Shown here one piece after another: positions 25,185 through 33,281 of a stretch of DNA of 35,583 nt. The stretch is taken from the NCBI GenBank assembly GCA_031254195.1, contig JAIRUW010000053.1, positions 1 through 35,583 of the forward strand, given 5' to 3'. Within the stretch, counting starts at the first letter, position 1. The number at the start of each line of letters is the position of its first letter. The position numbers were made by a program, and so were the translations under genes. Source of the DNA: Oscillospiraceae bacterium (GTDB lineage Bacteria > Bacillota > Clostridia > Oscillospirales > UBA929). The notes below the pieces were generated by a model, which was not told where the DNA came from, searched no databases, and saw nothing but the letters and a program-made list of their open reading frames with translations.

Positions 25185-27587
25185 ATGCAAAAGCAAACTC
25201 TGAACGGATTATGGCAATTGGAGATCCCCGGCTGCGCGGCGGCGGGCGGCGATCCCCTCCCCGTAACGGTTCCCGGCTCGGTCTACTCGGCACTGCTCGA
25301 CAACCAAAAGATAGAAGACCCGTTTTGGCGGGACAATGAGCTGGAAGCGCTGGAATTGATGGAACATGATTTCATCTTCTCCCGCAGTTTTGATCTCGAC
25401 ATGCCCGGCTGCAAACAGCTATTGCTGGTCTGCGAGGGCCTGGATACGATCTGCGATCTTACTCTCAACGGGCAGGCCCTCGGCCGCGCCGATAATATGC
25501 ACCGCATATGGGAGTTTGACGTTACGTCCATCGTCCGTCCTAAGGATAACGAGCTTAGGTTGATTTTCCGTTCCCCTACCAAAGAAGCGGCGCAGCGGTA
25601 CGAGGAGATCTATACCGACGGCAGCGGCGACGCGATGCGCGGCTTTTCGCAGGTGCGCAAGGCGCATTGCATGTACGGCTGGGACTGGGGCCCCCGTCTG
25701 CCCGACGCCGGGATCTGGCGGAGTATATCGATCGTCGGGGTGGAACAGGAGCGGATCGACAGCGTGTATATCACGCAGAAACACTGCAAAGAGACGGTAG
25801 AACTGAGCTTTGCCGTTGAAAAATCCGGCGGGGGGACAGTTAAAATCACTGTGACAGGCCCCTGCGGAGAGGTTTTTGATTCCGATGGTTCCCCGATTGT
25901 GATTCCATCGCCGAAGCTGTGGTGGCCGAACGGGCATGGTGAGCAGCCTCTCTATACCGTCCGTGTTGAGGTTCCCGGCGATATTTGGGAGCGGCGGATC
26001 GGTCTGCGTACCCTGACGGTAAAGCGAAAAAAAGATGAATGGGGCGAATCGTTTGCCCTGACGGTCAACGGCCTTTCGATCTTCGCGATGGGCGGCGATT
26101 ATATCCCTCAAGACAACCTTTTATCCCGCGTGACGGAGGATAAAATACGCATTTTGTTGGAAGACTGTGCCGCCGCGCATTTTAACTGCGTCCGCGTCTG
26201 GGGCGGGGGTATCTATCCGCAAGACACATTCTTTGACGTTTGCGACGAGCTGGGGCTGATTGTGTGGCAGGACTTCATGTTCGCCTGCGCAGTATATGAG
26301 CTGACGCCGGAATTTGAGGAAAATATCCGCGCTGAGTTCATCGACAACATCAAGCGCCTGCGGCACCATCCGTCGCTCGGCTTATGGTGCGGCAACAACG
26401 AGATGGAATGGCAATACGACCACAACGCCTTCAAAATGACTCCGAAGCAACGCGCCGATTATACGCGAATTTTTGGATATATTCTGCCGCAAGTGGTGCG
26501 TGAACATGACCCCGGCACCTTTTTCTGGCCCTCCTCGCCCTCTTCCGGCGGCGACTTTGACGAGCCTAACGATGAAAACCGGGGTGACGTCCACTATTGG
26601 GATGTCTGGCATGGAAACAAGCCTTTCTCCGCATACCGCGACTTTTATTTCCGTTTCGCCTCGGAATTTGGATTCCAGAGTTTTCCTGACAGTAAAACCG
26701 TCCGGGCTTTCACCTTGGAAGAGGACAGAAACGTCTTTTCTCGGGTGATGGAGATGCACCAGCGCAACAGAGGCGCCAACGGGAAGATTATGATCTACCT
26801 CGCCGGGACATACCGTTACCCGCATAATTTCGATTTGCTGTTGTACGCATCCCAGCTTTTGCAAGCCGACGCCATACGCTACGGCGTTGAGCATTGGCGG
26901 CGGCATCGCGGGCGCTGTATGGGAGCCGTTTACTGGCAAATCAACGATATCTGGCCGGTTGCGTCCTGGGCCTCGATCGATTATTTCGGCCGGTGGAAAG
27001 CCCTGCATTACGCCGCCAAGCGTTTCTTCGCCCCCGTACTTCTCTCCTGCTGCGAAACCGGCGAGATGACGGAGCGTCCAAGCTGTGTGTCGCAACCGGA
27101 ACCGATCCGCAAAGCGGCGCGATTTTCTATCGCCAATGAAACGGCGAAAATCGTAAGCGGTACGGTGCGGTGGGCGTTACGCGATCCGTTGGCAAGCATT
27201 CTCAAAAATGGTGAGATATCCGTTACAGCGGACGCGTTCTCGTCGGTCTGGCTGGACGAGATAGATTTTACGGACTGCGACGAGCTATATAACTATGTCA
27301 GCTTTGAGTATGAATCCAATGGGGCTGTTGTTTCCTCCGGCACGGCGCTGTTTTGTATGCCAAAACATTATCCGTTTAAGGATCCAAAGCTGCAAGTTGT
27401 ACAAAACGGGGATACAATCACGGTTTGCGCGTCCGCTTATGCCAAAAGTGTAGAGATATACTCCGATGACAGTGACTTTGTGCTCTCGGATAATTTCTTT
27501 GACCTCAACGCCGGAAGTGTCACAGTACGCATCCTGCGGGGCGAGGCAAAAGATATCAAGGCGCGATCTGTGTATGATTTACAATGA
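25185..27587 (+). CDS. Glycoside hydrolase family 2 beta-mannosidase
   Basis: 800 residues, cytoplasmic (no signal peptide). The N-terminal sugar-binding jelly roll starts LNGLWQLEIPG and includes PGSVYSALLDNQKIEDPFWRDNE, the sequence style of beta-mannosidases; CMYGWDWGPRLPDAGIWR is a strong mannosidase-subfamily signature. The TIM barrel carries the acid/base Glu406 in WCGNNEMEW and nucleophile Glu494 in FASEFGFQSFP; CMGAVYWQINDIWPVASWASIDY follows, also typical of this subfamily. It would split beta-1,4-mannosyl residues from imported manno-oligosaccharides or N-glycan cores. AGGAGG lies 11 bases before the ATG. It is divergent from the ABC-GH3 operon and followed by the LysR gene after 52 bases, so the regulator may be co-transcribed. 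Confidence 0.93.
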   Translation: MQKQTLNGLWQLEIPGCAAAGGDPLPVTVPGSVYSALLDNQKIEDPFWRDNELEALELMEHDFIFSRSFDLDMPGCKQLLLVCEGLDTICDLTLNGQALGRADNMHRIWEFDVTSIVRPKDNELRLIFRSPTKEAAQRYEEIYTDGSGDAMRGFSQVRKAHCMYGWDWGPRLPDAGIWRSISIVGVEQERIDSVYITQKHCKETVELSFAVEKSGGGTVKITVTGPCGEVFDSDGSPIVIPSPKLWWPNGHGEQPLYTVRVEVPGDIWERRIGLRTLTVKRKKDEWGESFALTVNGLSIFAMGGDYIPQDNLLSRVTEDKIRILLEDCAAAHFNCVRVWGGGIYPQDTFFDVCDELGLIVWQDFMFACAVYELTPEFEENIRAEFIDNIKRLRHHPSLGLWCGNNEMEWQYDHNAFKMTPKQRADYTRIFGYILPQVVREHDPGTFFWPSSPSSGGDFDEPNDENRGDVHYWDVWHGNKPFSAYRDFYFRFASEFGFQSFPDSKTVRAFTLEEDRNVFSRVMEMHQRNRGANGKIMIYLAGTYRYPHNFDLLLYASQLLQADAIRYGVEHWRRHRGRCMGAVYWQINDIWPVASWASIDYFGRWKALHYAAKRFFAPVLLSCCETGEMTERPSCVSQPEPIRKAARFSIANETAKIVSGTVRWALRDPLASILKNGEISVTADAFSSVWLDEIDFTDCDELYNYVSFEYESNGAVVSSGTALFCMPKHYPFKDPKLQVVQNGDTITVCASAYAKSVEIYSDDSDFVLSDNFFDLNAGSVTVRILRGEAKDIKARSVYDLQ

Positions 27588-27639
27588 GTGAGGGGTCCGT
27601 TTTTGTGAACGTAAGCGGCGGCATATGGGAGGTCATAAC

Positions 27640-28521
27640 ATGGACGTCCGTATACTAAAATATTTTCTTGCCGTCGCAAGGGAGGGGAATATCACTAAGG
27701 CGGCAGAGGCCCTGCATGTCACGCAACCCACTTTGAGCAGACAGCTTATGGATTTGGAAAACGAAATGGGCGCGGAGCTTTTGCGCCGCGGCAAGCGCAA
27801 TATCACCTTGACGACGGCGGGAACCCTATTTCAGCAAAGGGCGCAGGAGATTGTGGCATTATTGGATAAAACGCGGCGGGATATAGCGGAACATAATGAC
27901 GCGATCGGCGGGACGATTTCCATCGGCTGCGTTGAAACCGCGGCGTCGCTCTTATTGCCGGACGCATTGGAGGCTTTTCATTCCCGTCATCCCATGGTGC
28001 GATATGAGATTTACAGCGCGAACGGCGACGGCATTCGCGATAAACTCGACAGCGGTCAAGTGGACATGGGAATTCTTGTTGAACCTGTCGAAGTCGCCAA
28101 GTATGAATTTGTCCGTCTTGCGTTTCAAGATACATGGGGCGTTTTGATGCGCAGGGAGGATCCGCTTGCTAAGAAAGAAAACATAAGGGTTGGGGAGATT
28201 GTAGGGCTACCTCTCTTCTTGTCCCATCGGAGAATTGTGACCGATGAAATTGAAAGCTGGCTCGGCGAACACTCGAACCTTCATATCGTTGCGACACATG
28301 ACTTTATTACCAATATCATGCTCCTGATTGAGCGCGGACTCGGGTACGCTGTTACTTTACAGGGCGCTTATTCGATACGGCCTAGTGAGAAATTGCGCTT
28401 TATACCGTTCTCGCCGGAACGAAAATCGGGTCATGTGATGGCATGGAAGAAAAACCGGATTTTCGGACAAGCCGCCTCTCTTTTCATGGACTATATTAAA
28501 GACAATCATCATACGATATAG
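27640..28521 (+). CDS. LysR-family transcriptional regulator
   Basis: 293 residues. N-terminal winged helix MDVRILKYFLAVAREGNITKAAEALHVTQPTLSRQLMDLENEMGAELLRR is the canonical LysR DNA-binding domain; a linker helix and the two-lobe periplasmic-binding-like effector domain follow (GTISIGCVETAASLLLPDALEAF...). The start at 27640 has GGGAGG at seven bases; an in-frame ATG at 27625 lies before that ribosome site. It may control the GH2/transporter region upstream or the redox genes that follow; LysR proteins commonly act on a neighbouring divergent or downstream gene, but here all near genes run the same way, so the target is open. Confidence 0.93.
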   Translation: MDVRILKYFLAVAREGNITKAAEALHVTQPTLSRQLMDLENEMGAELLRRGKRNITLTTAGTLFQQRAQEIVALLDKTRRDIAEHNDAIGGTISIGCVETAASLLLPDALEAFHSRHPMVRYEIYSANGDGIRDKLDSGQVDMGILVEPVEVAKYEFVRLAFQDTWGVLMRREDPLAKKENIRVGEIVGLPLFLSHRRIVTDEIESWLGEHSNLHIVATHDFITNIMLLIERGLGYAVTLQGAYSIRPSEKLRFIPFSPERKSGHVMAWKKNRIFGQAASLFMDYIKDNHHTI

Positions 28522-28548
28522 GCATAATAATCTATGTAATATAAGTAT

Positions 28549-28577
28549 TTTACATTTCTCTTTTTCTGGCCTATAAT
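28549..28577 (+). promoter_or_regulatory. Sigma-A promoter of the flavoprotein/aldo-keto reductase genes
   Basis: -35 TTTACA (28549-28554), 17-base spacer, perfect -10 TATAAT (28572-28577). The leader before the flavoprotein ATG is about 150 bases and contains a short ORF start at 28605 with an AAAGGGG site, which may be a leader peptide or chance. Confidence 0.78.
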
Positions 28578-28731
28578 GCAATCTATAGAGAAAGGGGAAT
28601 CACTATGCACATTTTACTTAATTATTCGACAAACGCCGCTTGCCCGCAAAATCCGGCGTGGCGAATTTCAGAGGTTGGATACCAATGGGCGCAGCATGTT
28701 TTTGCAAAACCAAATGTGAAAAGGAGAATCC

Positions 28732-29361
28732 ATGATGAAGGTATTGTTGATCAACGGAAGCCCCAATGCCAACGGATGCACATTCACGGGACTGAGCATC
28801 ATCAAGGAGCAGCTGGAAAAAAACAGCGTCGATTCAGAGATATTTCAAGTTGGAAAAAAACCGGTTTCCGGCTGCACAGCTTGCAGAGTCTGCAAACAAC
28901 CGGACAAAGCGGGAAGATGTGTCATTGACAATGATTCAGTAAACATTGTGGCGGAGGCTTTGAAAAAAGCGGACGGAATCATTCTCGGCTCCGCCGTACA
29001 TTTCGCTTCCGCGAGCGGAGCCGCCACATCCTTCTTTGACCGCTTGTTCTATTGCACGGAAAGGGAAACGAAAAGATTGAAGTTCGGCGCGTGTATCGTC
29101 AGCTGCAGGAGAGGCGGCAACAGCTCTGCGTTTGATCAGCTAAACAAATATTTCACGATCTCACAGATGCCTGTGGTATCCTCGTGCTATTGGAATGGCA
29201 TTCACGGCTATACGCCGGAGGACGTATATGCAGATGAAGAAGGTGTCCGAATCATGAGAACGCTGGCGAATAATATGGCTTACCTAATCAAATGCAAACA
29301 CCGGAGCAATGTGGCGCTGCCGGAAGAAGAACCTTTAGCCATGACAAATTTTATCCGATAA
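28732..29361 (+). CDS. Iron-sulfur flavoprotein / NADPH-dependent FMN reductase family
   Basis: 209 residues, flavodoxin-like fold. KVLLINGSPNANGCTFTGLSIIKEQL is the FMN-phosphate binding loop; GCTACRVCKQPDKAGRCVIDND provides a compact Cys-x2-Cys-x2-Cys-x7-Cys set as in archaeal/clostridial iron-sulfur flavoproteins, which likely hold a 4Fe-4S cluster; ADGIILGSAVHFASASGAATSFFDRLFY is the second flavin-contact motif. It transfers electrons between NAD(P)H or ferredoxin and unknown acceptors. AAGGAG precedes two tandem ATGs (28732, 28735). The aldo/keto reductase gene follows after 13 bases, so the two form an operon. Confidence 0.88.
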   Translation: MMKVLLINGSPNANGCTFTGLSIIKEQLEKNSVDSEIFQVGKKPVSGCTACRVCKQPDKAGRCVIDNDSVNIVAEALKKADGIILGSAVHFASASGAATSFFDRLFYCTERETKRLKFGACIVSCRRGGNSSAFDQLNKYFTISQMPVVSSCYWNGIHGYTPEDVYADEEGVRIMRTLANNMAYLIKCKHRSNVALPEEEPLAMTNFIR

Positions 29362-29374
29362 AGGAGTAAATAAC

Positions 29375-30361
29375 ATGAATTATGTAAAATTTGGAAACAC
29401 AGGGATGGACATATCGCCTGTCTGTCTCGGCTGTATGAGTTTCGGCGAGGTCAGAGAAGGGATCGGTTCGCATCGTTGGGTACTAAACGAAGAAGAAAGC
29501 AAAGAGATTATCAAACGCGCGCTCGGCTTAGGCGTCAATTTTTTTGATACGGCGAACTGCTACGCGGCAGGTACCAGCGAAGAATTTACCGGGCGGGCTT
29601 TAAGAGAATATGCGAACCGCGACGAAATCGTCGTTGCGACAAAGGTGTTTCAGCCGATGAGCAAAGGCCCCAACGGACAAGGATTGTCCCGCAAGGCTAT
29701 TCTGAGCGAAATCGACAAGAGCCTGACCCGCCTCGGAATGGACTATGTAGACCTATATATCATACACCGCTGGGATTACAATACCCCGATTGAGGAAACG
29801 ATGGGCGTCCTGCATGACGTCGTCAAAGCCGGGAAAGCGCGGTATATAGGCGCGTCGGCCATGTACGCGTGGCAGTTCCAAAAGGCACAGTATACAGCGG
29901 AAAAGTATGGCTGGACGAAATTCGTATCCATGCAGAACCACTACAATCTGCTCTACCGTGAAGAAGAGCGCGAGATGATGCCGCTTTGCGTCGATCAAAA
30001 AATCGCGTCAACACCCTACAGCCCGCTTGCAGGCGGACGGCTGGCCCGCGATTGGGAGGCGGATACGGCGCGGTTTAAGTCAGACGAGATTGCCAAGATG
30101 AAGTATGACTCCACGCGGAACAACGATAAAATCATCGTGGACAGAGTCGGCGAACTCGCTGAAAAGTACGGCATCCCGCGGGCGCATATCGCACTCGCGT
30201 GGCTGTATGGTAAAAATCCGGTCGTTGCTCCGATCATCGGTGCGACAAAAATTTCTCATATTGAGGACGCCGTGACCGCGTTAGAGGTAAAGCTGACGGA
30301 TGAAGATGCGGCGTATCTGGAAGAATTGTATACCCCGCATAAGGTTGTTGGGGCGCTCTAA
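29375..30361 (+). CDS. Aldo/keto reductase
   Basis: 328-residue TIM-barrel NADPH-dependent oxidoreductase. The catalytic tetrad is visible: Asp and Tyr in FFDTANCYAAG, Lys in VVATKVF, His in YIIHRWD. The NADPH-binding end reads APIIGATKISHIEDAV. It is most like the YajO/PdxI-type group of bacterial aldo/keto reductases, reducing aldehydes or sugar carbonyls; substrate not assignable. AAAGGAG precedes the ATG. Second gene of a two-gene unit with the flavoprotein; the terminator at 30431 follows. Confidence 0.93.
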   Translation: MNYVKFGNTGMDISPVCLGCMSFGEVREGIGSHRWVLNEEESKEIIKRALGLGVNFFDTANCYAAGTSEEFTGRALREYANRDEIVVATKVFQPMSKGPNGQGLSRKAILSEIDKSLTRLGMDYVDLYIIHRWDYNTPIEETMGVLHDVVKAGKARYIGASAMYAWQFQKAQYTAEKYGWTKFVSMQNHYNLLYREEEREMMPLCVDQKIASTPYSPLAGGRLARDWEADTARFKSDEIAKMKYDSTRNNDKIIVDRVGELAEKYGIPRAHIALAWLYGKNPVVAPIIGATKISHIEDAVTALEVKLTDEDAAYLEELYTPHKVVGAL

Positions 30362-30430
30362 CCCAATTTATATTACAGAAATATCAATGCTCTGACGAAT
30401 GACTTTCCGTGCTTCCTCAGAAGCACACAT

Positions 30431-30462
30431 AGCACACATGATTTTTTCTTGTGTGCTTTTTT
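30431..30462 (+). terminator. Terminator after the aldo/keto reductase
   Basis: Stem AGCACACA / TGTGTGCT with an 11-base loop and a T6 run. The remaining bases up to 30608 are AT-rich with no gene I can support. Confidence 0.85.
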
Positions 30463-30608
30463 ATATCCAGTTCATTATCGCTATTCTATGAGTTATATCC
30501 GTACATTTTTGAAAAACGTTTCAAGATGATAAACGATAATCTGCAACATTTACCTGATAGTAAAAACGGAAAAGAATAGAGGGAAATGTGTGGTCTATGA
30601 AATAAGAC

Positions 30609-30637
30609 TTGCGGTTTTTCCCCAGTTGTGCTATAAT
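30609..30637 (+). promoter_or_regulatory. Promoter of the tRNA-Gly fragment
   Basis: -35 TTGCGG (30609-30614), 17-base spacer, perfect -10 TATAAT (30632-30637), 36 bases before the first tRNA base. It is the native tRNA promoter still attached to the 5' half. Confidence 0.75.
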
Positions 30638-30672
30638 ATCATCCGGGAGCAGGACGGCTTGAAAACACAAGT

Positions 30673-30714
30673 GCGGGTGTAGTTCAATGGCAGAATTCCA
30701 GCTTCCCAAGCTGG
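30673..30714 (+). pseudogene. 5' half of tRNA-Gly(CCC), probable attachment site
   Basis: Bases 1-43 of a bacterial tRNA-Gly: acceptor strand GCGGGTG, TA, D-stem GTTC/GAAT, anticodon stem CCAGC/GCTGG with loop TTCCCAA (anticodon CCC at 30705-30707). After the anticodon stem the sequence stops matching a tRNA: no variable loop, no GGTTCGA T-loop and no CACCCGC acceptor strand. A tyrosine integrase gene begins about 700 bases on and points toward it, so this is most likely the chromosome-element junction (attL or attR). The core CCAGCTT-CCC-AAGCTGG is itself a perfect inverted repeat, as recombinase sites often are. Other tRNA-Gly genes could cover GGG codons by wobble. Confidence 0.78.
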
Positions 30715-30737
30715 ATGTAGAAGTCAATAAAAGCGTT

Positions 30738-30770
30738 ACGGCGGTAGGCTTTACACCTACCGCCGTTTTG
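30738..30770 (+). terminator. Strong terminator after the broken tRNA
   Basis: Stem ACGGCGGTAGG / CCTACCGCCGT around a seven-base loop, then TTTTG. With the tRNA promoter it would define a short transcript of about 125 bases carrying the tRNA 5' half. It could also act on the minus strand after the toxin gene. Confidence 0.85.
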
Positions 30771-30794
30771 ATTTGCCCCATTTTTTGGCCCCGG

Positions 30795-31064
30795 CTACTC
30801 CAAAAGCTCGGAGTGCGACCCGGTCCTCACGAAACGCACCTCGTCACCGTCGTACAGATAAAGCAAAATCCAGTCCGGCTCAACGTGACAATTACGATGC
30901 CCTTTGAAGTTCCCCACCATCATGTGATCCTTGTTCTTTGGAGGTAGCGGGTTCCCGACAATTAAGTCGAACATGACGGCCTTGATCTTCGTGAGGTCTT
31001 TACCCTGTTTCTCGCACAGCTTCATGTCCCGGTGAAACTGTGTCGTAAAGGCTGGCGTTCTCAT
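30795..31064 (-). CDS. Type II toxin, YafQ/RelE family mRNA interferase
   Basis: 89 residues, usual YafQ length. The motif set DHMMVGNFKGHRNCHVEPDWILLY and VRTGSHSELL is that of YafQ, a ribosome-dependent endoribonuclease; His47, His60, Asp64 and His84 fall in the positions of known active-site residues. It starts in an ATGA overlap with the antitoxin, the usual order (antitoxin first) and coupling. It sits at the extreme left end of the element between the tRNA fragment and the integrase, fitting a role in stabilising the element. Activity is inferred from intact motifs. Confidence 0.92.
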   Translation of the reverse strand: MRTPAFTTQFHRDMKLCEKQGKDLTKIKAVMFDLIVGNPLPPKNKDHMMVGNFKGHRNCHVEPDWILLYLYDGDEVRFVRTGSHSELLE

Positions 31065-31330
31065 CCGATCCCCAGCGCCTCAAACATCTCGTCGGCTGTT
31101 CCAAACCGGTGCAGATTGACGCCGCTCTCCGCGTCCTCCATGGCGCGCCTTGTCGCTTCGTTCGGGACGGGTATCTTAACCTCAAACGGCAGGCCGCCGC
31201 GCATTATGATTTGAGTAAAAAAGATGTTCACCGCGTCCGCGGTCGTCATGCCCAAGCGACTTAGGATAGCGTCCGCTTCGCTCTTTATCTCGGGGGCAAC
31301 CCTCATGTGGAAGGATTCTGTCTTAGCCAT
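31061..31330 (-). CDS. Type II antitoxin, RelB/DinJ family
   Basis: 89 residues. N-terminal ribbon-helix-helix MAKTESFHMRVAPEIKSEADAILSRLGMTTADAVNIFFTQIIMRGGLPFEV is typical of RelB/DinJ and binds its own promoter; the C-terminal arm (FGTADEMFEALGIG) should wrap and block the toxin. AGGAGGTG precedes the ATG at 31330. Longer upstream in-frame extension has no support. Its promoter lies in the 64-base gap after the integrase. The end of the protein is strikingly like the last residues of the adjacent integrase. Confidence 0.93.
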   Translation of the reverse strand: MAKTESFHMRVAPEIKSEADAILSRLGMTTADAVNIFFTQIIMRGGLPFEVKIPVPNEATRRAMEDAESGVNLHRFGTADEMFEALGIG

Positions 31331-31357
31331 AAAGCACCTCCTTTTTGTAGTAACTAT

Positions 31358-31386
31358 ATTGTAGCACGGATGGTAGACAAATGCAA
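31358..31386 (-). promoter_or_regulatory. Promoter of the toxin-antitoxin operon
   Basis: Minus-strand -35 TTGCAT (31381-31386), 17-base spacer, -10 TACAAT (31358-31363), 28 bases before the antitoxin ATG. The -35 lies just past the integrase stop. Probably autorepressed by the antitoxin complex. Confidence 0.75.
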
Positions 31387-31394
31387 CACTTTTA

Positions 31395-32669
31395 TTATAT
31401 CCCCAGCTTCTTGAATAATTCCTCCGGGGTCTCGAACTTCGAGAGGTCGCCGTCCAGTTCCTCGTCCCGCGCGGCCGCCGCGGCCTCCTTGCTCGGCTTG
31501 GGCTTCCACTTCTCGCCCTTGTAATACTCGTTAAGCAGCGCGGACGCCCGGTCGAAGGCCTCATCGGTCATGGCGGTATATGTCTCCGTGACGTCCTTGG
31601 AGGCGTGGCCGAGAAACTCCTTCCTCGCCTTTTCATCCACACCGGCGGCGTACAGATCGGTCGCGTATGTGTGGCGCAGGTAATGGGGCGTGACCTCCTC
31701 CCCGAAGGGAGAGGTATCATACAGCACTGCGTTCCGGTACAGCTTAGCCCCGGCCGTGATATGGCAAGCCCGGGAGAAAGACCGCCACCACCATATCAGA
31801 GTTTGCCCTGTGGCGTGTTTTCCGTCTCCTTTTGGGAATAGTATAGCCCCCGGCTCCTTGCTCTCACATTGCTCAGTCAGGATAGGCAGAAGCGCGTCCG
31901 GGATAGGCACCACCCGGACGCCGACCTCCTCGCCGTTCCGGGGTGTGTTTTTCCGCATCTTGGCGGCTTTGGTACCGCCGAGATCTCCGACGTTCCCGTC
32001 GAAGGTGAGGGACTTGTTGACGGTTAGCCGCTTGTTCTCGAGGTCGATGGCCGCTCGATCCAGCGCGGCGGTCTCCCCTCTTCGTAGGCCGCAGTATAGC
32101 ATAGTGAGAACATAGGGGCCGCGCGGGTGCGTTTCGGCCACCTTAAGGACGGCCTGACGCTCGACGGCCGTCAGCGGCCGGCGCGGCTCCTCCCCGACTT
32201 CGGGCATCTCAAGCCGGGTGGCGGGGTTACGCTCGATGATACCCTCCACCTCTGCATCCGTGAATAGCTGCCGGACGGCCTGCCGGATCTTCTCGACAGT
32301 CCCCTTCTTGCCGCCTTTGTAATTGTTGAGCAGGGCTTGTAGATGTGACAACCGTATGTCCCGCATACGCAGGGAGCCGATAACCGGCAGTATGTCATAC
32401 TTGAGCTTGGCTTGGTAGTGGTCGTGCTGAGTGCGGGTGGTGTTCGCCTTGTATATCTCCATCCACCTCACCGACCACTCCCGGACGGTCATGTCGCCCA
32501 GCATCACGCCCCGGGCATGGAGACGCTTGGCCTCGGCCAGCTTCTCGTCGCGTTCCTGTTTGGTACGGCCGCGGACATAGACGCGCTCCGGCGTGCCGTC
32601 TGCCTTTTTGCCAATGACAAAGGAGCCTTTATAGTATTTGTTCTTTTTCGACCCTTTCTCCTTCGGCAT
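31395..32669 (-). CDS. Tyrosine site-specific integrase with antitoxin-like tail
   Basis: 424 residues. An AP2-like arm-binding domain lies at the N-terminus (KGSFVIGKKADGTPERVYVRGRTKQERDEKLAEA), a SAM-like core-binding domain at ~60-150, and the catalytic domain at ~165-370 with Arg196 in CGLRRGE, His329 and Arg332 in PHYLRHTYAT, His355 in LGHASKDV and nucleophile Tyr364 in TETYTAM. It is of the phage/ICE integrase type and probably inserted the element at tRNA-Gly. After a Lys/Ala-rich linker it ends LSKFETPEELFKKLGI, closely matching the antitoxin's HRFGTADEMFEALGIG. ATG at 32669 with a GGGTGGG-type site. No excisionase is recognised with certainty in the window. Confidence 0.94.
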   Translation of the reverse strand: MPKEKGSKKNKYYKGSFVIGKKADGTPERVYVRGRTKQERDEKLAEAKRLHARGVMLGDMTVREWSVRWMEIYKANTTRTQHDHYQAKLKYDILPVIGSLRMRDIRLSHLQALLNNYKGGKKGTVEKIRQAVRQLFTDAEVEGIIERNPATRLEMPEVGEEPRRPLTAVERQAVLKVAETHPRGPYVLTMLYCGLRRGETAALDRAAIDLENKRLTVNKSLTFDGNVGDLGGTKAAKMRKNTPRNGEEVGVRVVPIPDALLPILTEQCESKEPGAILFPKGDGKHATGQTLIWWWRSFSRACHITAGAKLYRNAVLYDTSPFGEEVTPHYLRHTYATDLYAAGVDEKARKEFLGHASKDVTETYTAMTDEAFDRASALLNEYYKGEKWKPKPSKEAAAAARDEELDGDLSKFETPEELFKKLGI

Positions 32670-32691
32670 ATCTACCCACCCTTACACATGA

Positions 32692-32727
32692 CCCCCGCGC
32701 CCGGCCATGGGCGCGGGGGCTTTTTCG
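32692..32727. terminator. GC-rich hairpin between repressor and integrase genes
   Basis: Stem CCCCCGCGCCC / GGGCGCGGGGG with a six-base loop. The U-run (CTTTTT) is on the plus strand, whereas the flanking genes run on the minus strand; there it would be preceded by A5. It may shield integrase from repressor transcription or from plus-strand read-through. Confidence 0.65.
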
Positions 32728-32728
32728 T

Positions 32729-33220
32729 TTATCTACGTTCCTTAGTTTTGTCTATATTTGATTTAGAACTGCTAGGGTCAAAGTAGAAACCAGGTAGACG
32801 CTCAATCCAAACCTGCAACGCATCGAGCCTTTTAAGTGATTGTTTTTTGATTTCGTCAACATCTCTTTCTCCATCGACACCTGTTACCAAGTCACAAACA
32901 TAGTTGACGTAATCTTTATATCTGATTAACAACTCTTGAAAGTGTTCCTCTATACGTTTTCGTTCATCTTCGGTGAAAAAACTATTATTTGCCCAATGGC
33001 GAATGCTATTGACATGTAGGTCTATTAAATCAGGTTTTCCCAACAAAAAGTCTGTAGTAACATCAAGTCTATTCGAAAATTTTACCAATATATCGGTACT
33101 GGGGGTACCGCCGTTTTTCCATGCCCCTGTGTTTCCCGTACTTAATCCAAACTCTCGAGCTAATGCAGTTGGGGTAGTTCCTTTTTGGAGGCAGGCTTTT
33201 TTTAGTTGTTCATAAAACAC
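32729..33220 (-). CDS. XRE/CI-type repressor
   Basis: About 163 residues. N-terminal helix-turn-helix: FYEQLKKACLQKGTTPTALAREFGLSTGNTGAWKNGGTPSTDILVKFSNRLDVTTDFLLGK, a clear Cro/CI (XRE) domain. The C-terminal part is helical and charged (FTEDERKRIEEHFQELLIRYKDYVNYV) without a visible Ser-Lys peptidase dyad, so LexA-type self-cleavage is not evident. I prefer the GTG at 33220, ten bases after AAAGGAG; the longer GTG start at 33253 lies inside the promoter/operator and before that ribosome site. Divergent from the small Cro-like gene across a 120-base switch region with two matching palindromes. The gene is clearly richer in A+T than the surrounding chromosome, consistent with transfer. Confidence 0.88.
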   Translation of the reverse strand: MFYEQLKKACLQKGTTPTALAREFGLSTGNTGAWKNGGTPSTDILVKFSNRLDVTTDFLLGKPDLIDLHVNSIRHWANNSFFTEDERKRIEEHFQELLIRYKDYVNYVCDLVTGVDGERDVDEIKKQSLKRLDALQVWIERLPGFYFDPSSSKSNIDKTKERR

Positions 33221-33250
33221 AAAAAACAAACTCCTTTTTTGTATAATTTT

Positions 33251-33281
33251 CACAAAAACTCAATTAAAATGAGTTTTTGTG
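33251..33281. promoter_or_regulatory. Operator O1, 12-base perfect inverted repeat
   Basis: CACAAAAACTCA (33251-33262) and TGAGTTTTTGTG (33270-33281) are exact complements around ATTAAAA. It stands between the divergent repressor and Cro-like genes and ends one base before the -35 of the rightward promoter. The inner core CTCA-N7-TGAG recurs in O2. Confidence 0.8.

Noticed and set aside
30510..30523. cre-like palindrome TGAAAAACGTTTCA (CcpA site)
   Set aside because: The central CG is shifted by one base from the consensus, and it is not placed at a sugar gene promoter but after a terminator.
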